A DNA stretch of 23,131 nt. Origin: Xanthomonas cassavae CFBP 4642. Its GTDB lineage: Bacteria; Pseudomonadota; Gammaproteobacteria; Xanthomonadales; Xanthomonadaceae. The DNA is taken from positions 3,951,466 through 3,974,596 of the forward strand of contig NZ_CM002139.1 of NCBI RefSeq assembly GCF_000454545.1. Reading direction: 5' to 3'. Numbering within the stretch: the first letter of the stretch is position 1; the number at the start of each line of letters is the position of its first letter. Positions 21,331 through 23,131 of the stretch are shown in pieces. Under the pieces are notes generated by a model. It was not told the DNA's origin. It saw nothing but the letters and a program-made list of their open reading frames with translations, and did no database searches. The translations under genes and the position numbers were made by a program.

Positions 21331-21632
21331 TTCTGTTCTTTGCCCTGTGCTTCGTTGGCCTGGCCATCGCAGGTTTGACCGCGCTGCTGATCTTCTGGCC
21401 GCTGACCCTGGTGCACCTGCGCGATCGGCATCCGGAGGCGTTGGCCAGCTTCGGCGACCCGGCTTTCATCAGCCCCGTGGCATTGCGCTGGTTGCTGGCG
21501 CGCCATTACCGCAGCTATCGCGACAGTGCGCTGTCTGGTCTGGCCACACCCGCCTGGCTCTCGCTGCTGACCATTTTTTTCGGCCTGGGCATGGCGGCCC
21601 TGCTCGGGCTGCTCTCCAGGGTTCTGACATGA
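21327..21632 (+). CDS. Two-pass membrane protein, unknown
   Basis: The 101-aa product has a first membrane segment at residues 2-28 (ILFFALCFVGLAIAGLTALL), a middle of about 45 residues with ALASFGDPAFISP and RHYRSYRDSAL, and a second segment at about 76-98 (LSLLTIFFGLGMAALLGLL). No family is recognised. It overlaps the previous gene and the next by ATGA. The pairing of two small membrane proteins with coupled translation suggests they act as a unit, but that is inference. Confidence 0.72.
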   Translation: MILFFALCFVGLAIAGLTALLIFWPLTLVHLRDRHPEALASFGDPAFISPVALRWLLARHYRSYRDSALSGLATPAWLSLLTIFFGLGMAALLGLLSRVLT

Positions 21633-21955
21633 CGACTGCTGCACCGGATACCGACTTCGATCGCGACCAATGGTGGCTGGCCACCATCGGCCGCACCCTG
21701 ATCTGGGCGCGCTTGCGCATCAAGGCCGCCGGCACCGCCGAGGTGCTGGACAGCGATGGCAAGACGCTGGCCTACGACAGCGAAGACAGTGCGCGCGCCG
21801 CGCTGTTCGACGCGGAGTTCGTTGCGCTGGACGGGCTGGACGAAGAGGATGCGTTGATCCGCGGCTTCTCGCTGCACGAGATTGCGCCGCCGCGAGGCGA
21901 CGACGAGACCGGCCTGCGCGAACGCATGGTGGTGAGCATGGGCGGCCGCGCCTGA
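21629..21955 (+). CDS. Small acidic cytoplasmic protein, unknown
   Basis: The 108-aa product has no signal or membrane segment. It has a central stretch that looks like beta strands (RLRIKAAGTAEVLDSDGKTL, then AYDSEDSARAALFDAEFVAL) and an acidic C-terminal half (GLDEEDALIRGF, RGDDETGLRERMVV). I recognise no family or active-site motif. It is coupled to the membrane-protein gene before it by an ATGA overlap at 21629-21632 and lies one base before the PaiB-like gene. Confidence 0.72.
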   Translation: MTTAAPDTDFDRDQWWLATIGRTLIWARLRIKAAGTAEVLDSDGKTLAYDSEDSARAALFDAEFVALDGLDEEDALIRGFSLHEIAPPRGDDETGLRERMVVSMGGRA

Positions 21956-21956
21956 G

Positions 21957-22592
21957 ATGTATGCACCGCGCGCCTTTGCACAGACCGATCTGGCGCTGCT
22001 GGACAGGCTGCTGGCGCGCGATGCATTCGTCACCCTGATCAGCCCGGGCGAGGACGGTGTGCCGGCAATCTCGCACCTGCCGGTGCTGTACCGACGCGAC
22101 GGCGAGGCCGTCACCATCGAAGGTCATTGGGCGCGGCCCAACCCGCAGGCGCGCGCGTCGGGCGATGCAGTGATCGTGGTGCACGGGCCGCATGCCTATG
22201 TGTCGCCGAACTGGTACCCGGACAAGGAAGCGGCCGCGCGCGTGCCGACCTGGAACTATGCCGTTGCGCATCTGCACGGCGAATGCTGCCGCGTGGAAGA
22301 CGAGCAGGCCCTGGGCGATCTGATCGGCCGCATGAGCCAGCACTTCGAGCAGCGCGTCGGCAGTGACTGGCAATTCGAGATGGAACGCGACAGCCATCGG
22401 CGCCAGTTGCGCGGCCTGGTCGGTTTCCGCTTCGTGCCCCGCCGTATCGAGCTCACCTTCAAGCTGAGCCAGAACCACCCATCGGCCAATCGCCGCAGCG
22501 TCAGTCAGGCGCTGGCGCAACAACCGGGCGAGGATGCACGCGCGGTTGCGATGTGGATGCAGGACACGCAGAACGCCGCGGGCACGCAATAG
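21957..22592 (+). CDS. PaiB-type FMN-binding protein
   Basis: The 211-aa protein matches the PaiB/FMN-binding negative transcriptional regulator family, which has a split-barrel flavin fold related to pyridoxamine phosphate oxidases. Family marks are the start MYAPRAFAQTD, SHLPVLYRRDG, HWARPNPQAR, VVHGPHAYVSPNWYPDK, VPTWNYAVAHLHG and the C-terminal FKLSQNHPSANRRSV. In Bacillus subtilis, PaiB affects sporulation and degradative-enzyme genes together with PaiA; there is no PaiA homologue here. Many members may be flavin- or haem-linked enzymes rather than regulators, so the regulatory label is weak. It starts one base after the previous stop and ends the asnS run. Confidence 0.92.
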   Translation: MYAPRAFAQTDLALLDRLLARDAFVTLISPGEDGVPAISHLPVLYRRDGEAVTIEGHWARPNPQARASGDAVIVVHGPHAYVSPNWYPDKEAAARVPTWNYAVAHLHGECCRVEDEQALGDLIGRMSQHFEQRVGSDWQFEMERDSHRRQLRGLVGFRFVPRRIELTFKLSQNHPSANRRSVSQALAQQPGEDARAVAMWMQDTQNAAGTQ

Positions 22593-22732
22593 GAACAGCC
22601 AACAAGAACTGCTGCGCAGCTGCCAGGCGGGCATGGCCGGCGCTCGGAATCGGCATGTACCACTCGTACGCTCCGGTTCCTCCGCGCCGTCCGCACCCGC
22701 CTGACGACTGCGCGCCACGTTTTTCTGTCGTC

Positions 22733-22752
22733 TCTGAAAAATCCTTTTCAGA
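22733..22752. repeat. Short perfect dyad at the end of the transposase remnant
   Basis: TCTGAAAA (22733-22740) and TTTTCAGA (22745-22752) flank a 4-base centre and overlap the stop of the IS5-type remnant. No T run follows on either strand. The rest of 22593-22732 shows no gene. Confidence 0.4.
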
Positions 22753-23018
22753 CGCCAATTGCTAGCTGTGACCGATCCACGGCGCCCAGGGATGGCCACG
22801 ACATGGCACGGATCCAGGCACGCAAAAGCGCGATCCAGCGCATCAACCAGCGCAGGTCCAAGCCGGCGGCGCGGCCCAGCACATGCAGTGCATCGCCTTG
22901 GGCGCCCTTCAATCTGCAGCGCCGCAGCCGGCAGTCGTCTATCGCCGTCGTACGGATTGCCGGGGAAGCTACGCGCTCCCACGACCAACCCCTTGCAGGC
23001 CGTCACCGCAATGCTCAC
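22748..23018 (-). pseudogene. IS5-family transposase remnant with central deletion
   Basis: The upstream part (about 22941-23018) reads VSIAVTACKGLVVGARSFPGNPYDGD, the pattern around a catalytic aspartate of IS5-type DDE transposases. In another frame, about 22748-22938 gives LRRCRLKGAQGDALHVLGRA and then LDLRWLMRWIALL, the C-terminal pattern of the same family, ending at a stop at 22748-22750. The stretch normally between these blocks, with the third catalytic residue, is missing, and the junction at about 22935-22943 changes frame. The N-terminal part would lie right of 23018, but the sequence there does not continue the family, so the 5' side is also cut. It is inactive. Confidence 0.82.
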
Positions 23019-23088
23019 CCTAGGGATGGTCTGATCAACGCAGCCGGAAAACGAAACACGCCACATCCGCCGCGCTGAGGGCGCTCAA

Positions 23089-23127
23089 ACCCCCGGTTTT
23101 TTGCCGTTTTCGGCATGTTTTCGGGGT
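23089..23127. repeat. Nested inverted repeat near the right edge
   Basis: TGCCG-TTTT-CGGCA (23102-23115) is a 5-bp hairpin followed by TGTTTT on the plus strand. It sits inside an imperfect outer pair, ACCCCCG (23089-23095) with CGGGGT (23122-23127). It could be a weak terminator or an element end; the window stops too soon to tell. Confidence 0.35.
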
Positions 23128-23131
23128 ATTG

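Noticed and set aside
21720..23066. 448-residue minus-strand open frame
   Set aside because: Only its first few dozen residues match anything (the IS5-type block). The rest is antisense to the paiB-like and preceding genes.

Overview
The window is GC-rich, densely coded chromosomal DNA. Its gene content and order (smc-zipA, ligA-epmA, mtnA-gyrA, rpsF-rpsR-rplI, asnS), a GyrA with Gln at position 83 and a LigA enlarged to 834 residues point to Xanthomonas (Xanthomonadaceae, Gammaproteobacteria). I cannot fix the species. Most of the window is core housekeeping sequence. The unusual material lies in the gaps, at both edges and in a few enlarged or decayed proteins. I found no convincing new multi-gene system.

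Layout. 1-940: the 5' third of a PQQ glucose dehydrogenase gene (gcd, minus strand) is cut at about position 114 by a 91-bp palindromic unit (23-113) that looks like the end of a Tn3-type element lying mostly outside the window. 1109-5147: mtnA then gyrA (minus), each with its own candidate promoter; gyrA ends in a strong intrinsic terminator. 5148-5656: non-coding, with a diverged 49-bp inverted repeat pair. 5657-6340: a secreted three-repeat DUF3011 protein. 6607-10070: ligA and epmA, coupled by a GTGA overlap. 10413-11537: a Tat-signal, HisC-like aminotransferase on the plus strand, lying between ligA and the smc-zipA group. 11538-11782: repeat-rich gap. 11783-16492: smc, zipA and a small membrane protein gene (minus). 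16675-17236: a broken esterase gene.

17436-18788: the ribosomal operon rpsF-rpsR-rplI (minus). Its rpsR-rplI gap is unusually large (229 bp) and holds a duplicated hairpin unit, a terminator-like stem and four evenly spaced GGG tracts. 18930-19120: a second copy, in inverted orientation, of the composite repeat seen at 11.56-11.77 kb. 19134-19472: an IscA/SufA-type iron-sulfur assembly gene (minus), divergent from 19677-22592, a tightly packed five-gene run: asnS, two small membrane proteins, a small acidic protein and a PaiB-type FMN-binding protein. 22748-23018: an internally deleted IS5-family transposase remnant.

How the genes relate. GyrA, LigA, SMC and ZipA serve chromosome topology, replication/repair, segregation and division. 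EpmA, the three ribosomal proteins and AsnS serve translation. MtnA belongs to methionine salvage. The decayed genes (gcd, the esterase, the transposase) and dispersed repeats show insertion, deletion and recombination around this stable core.
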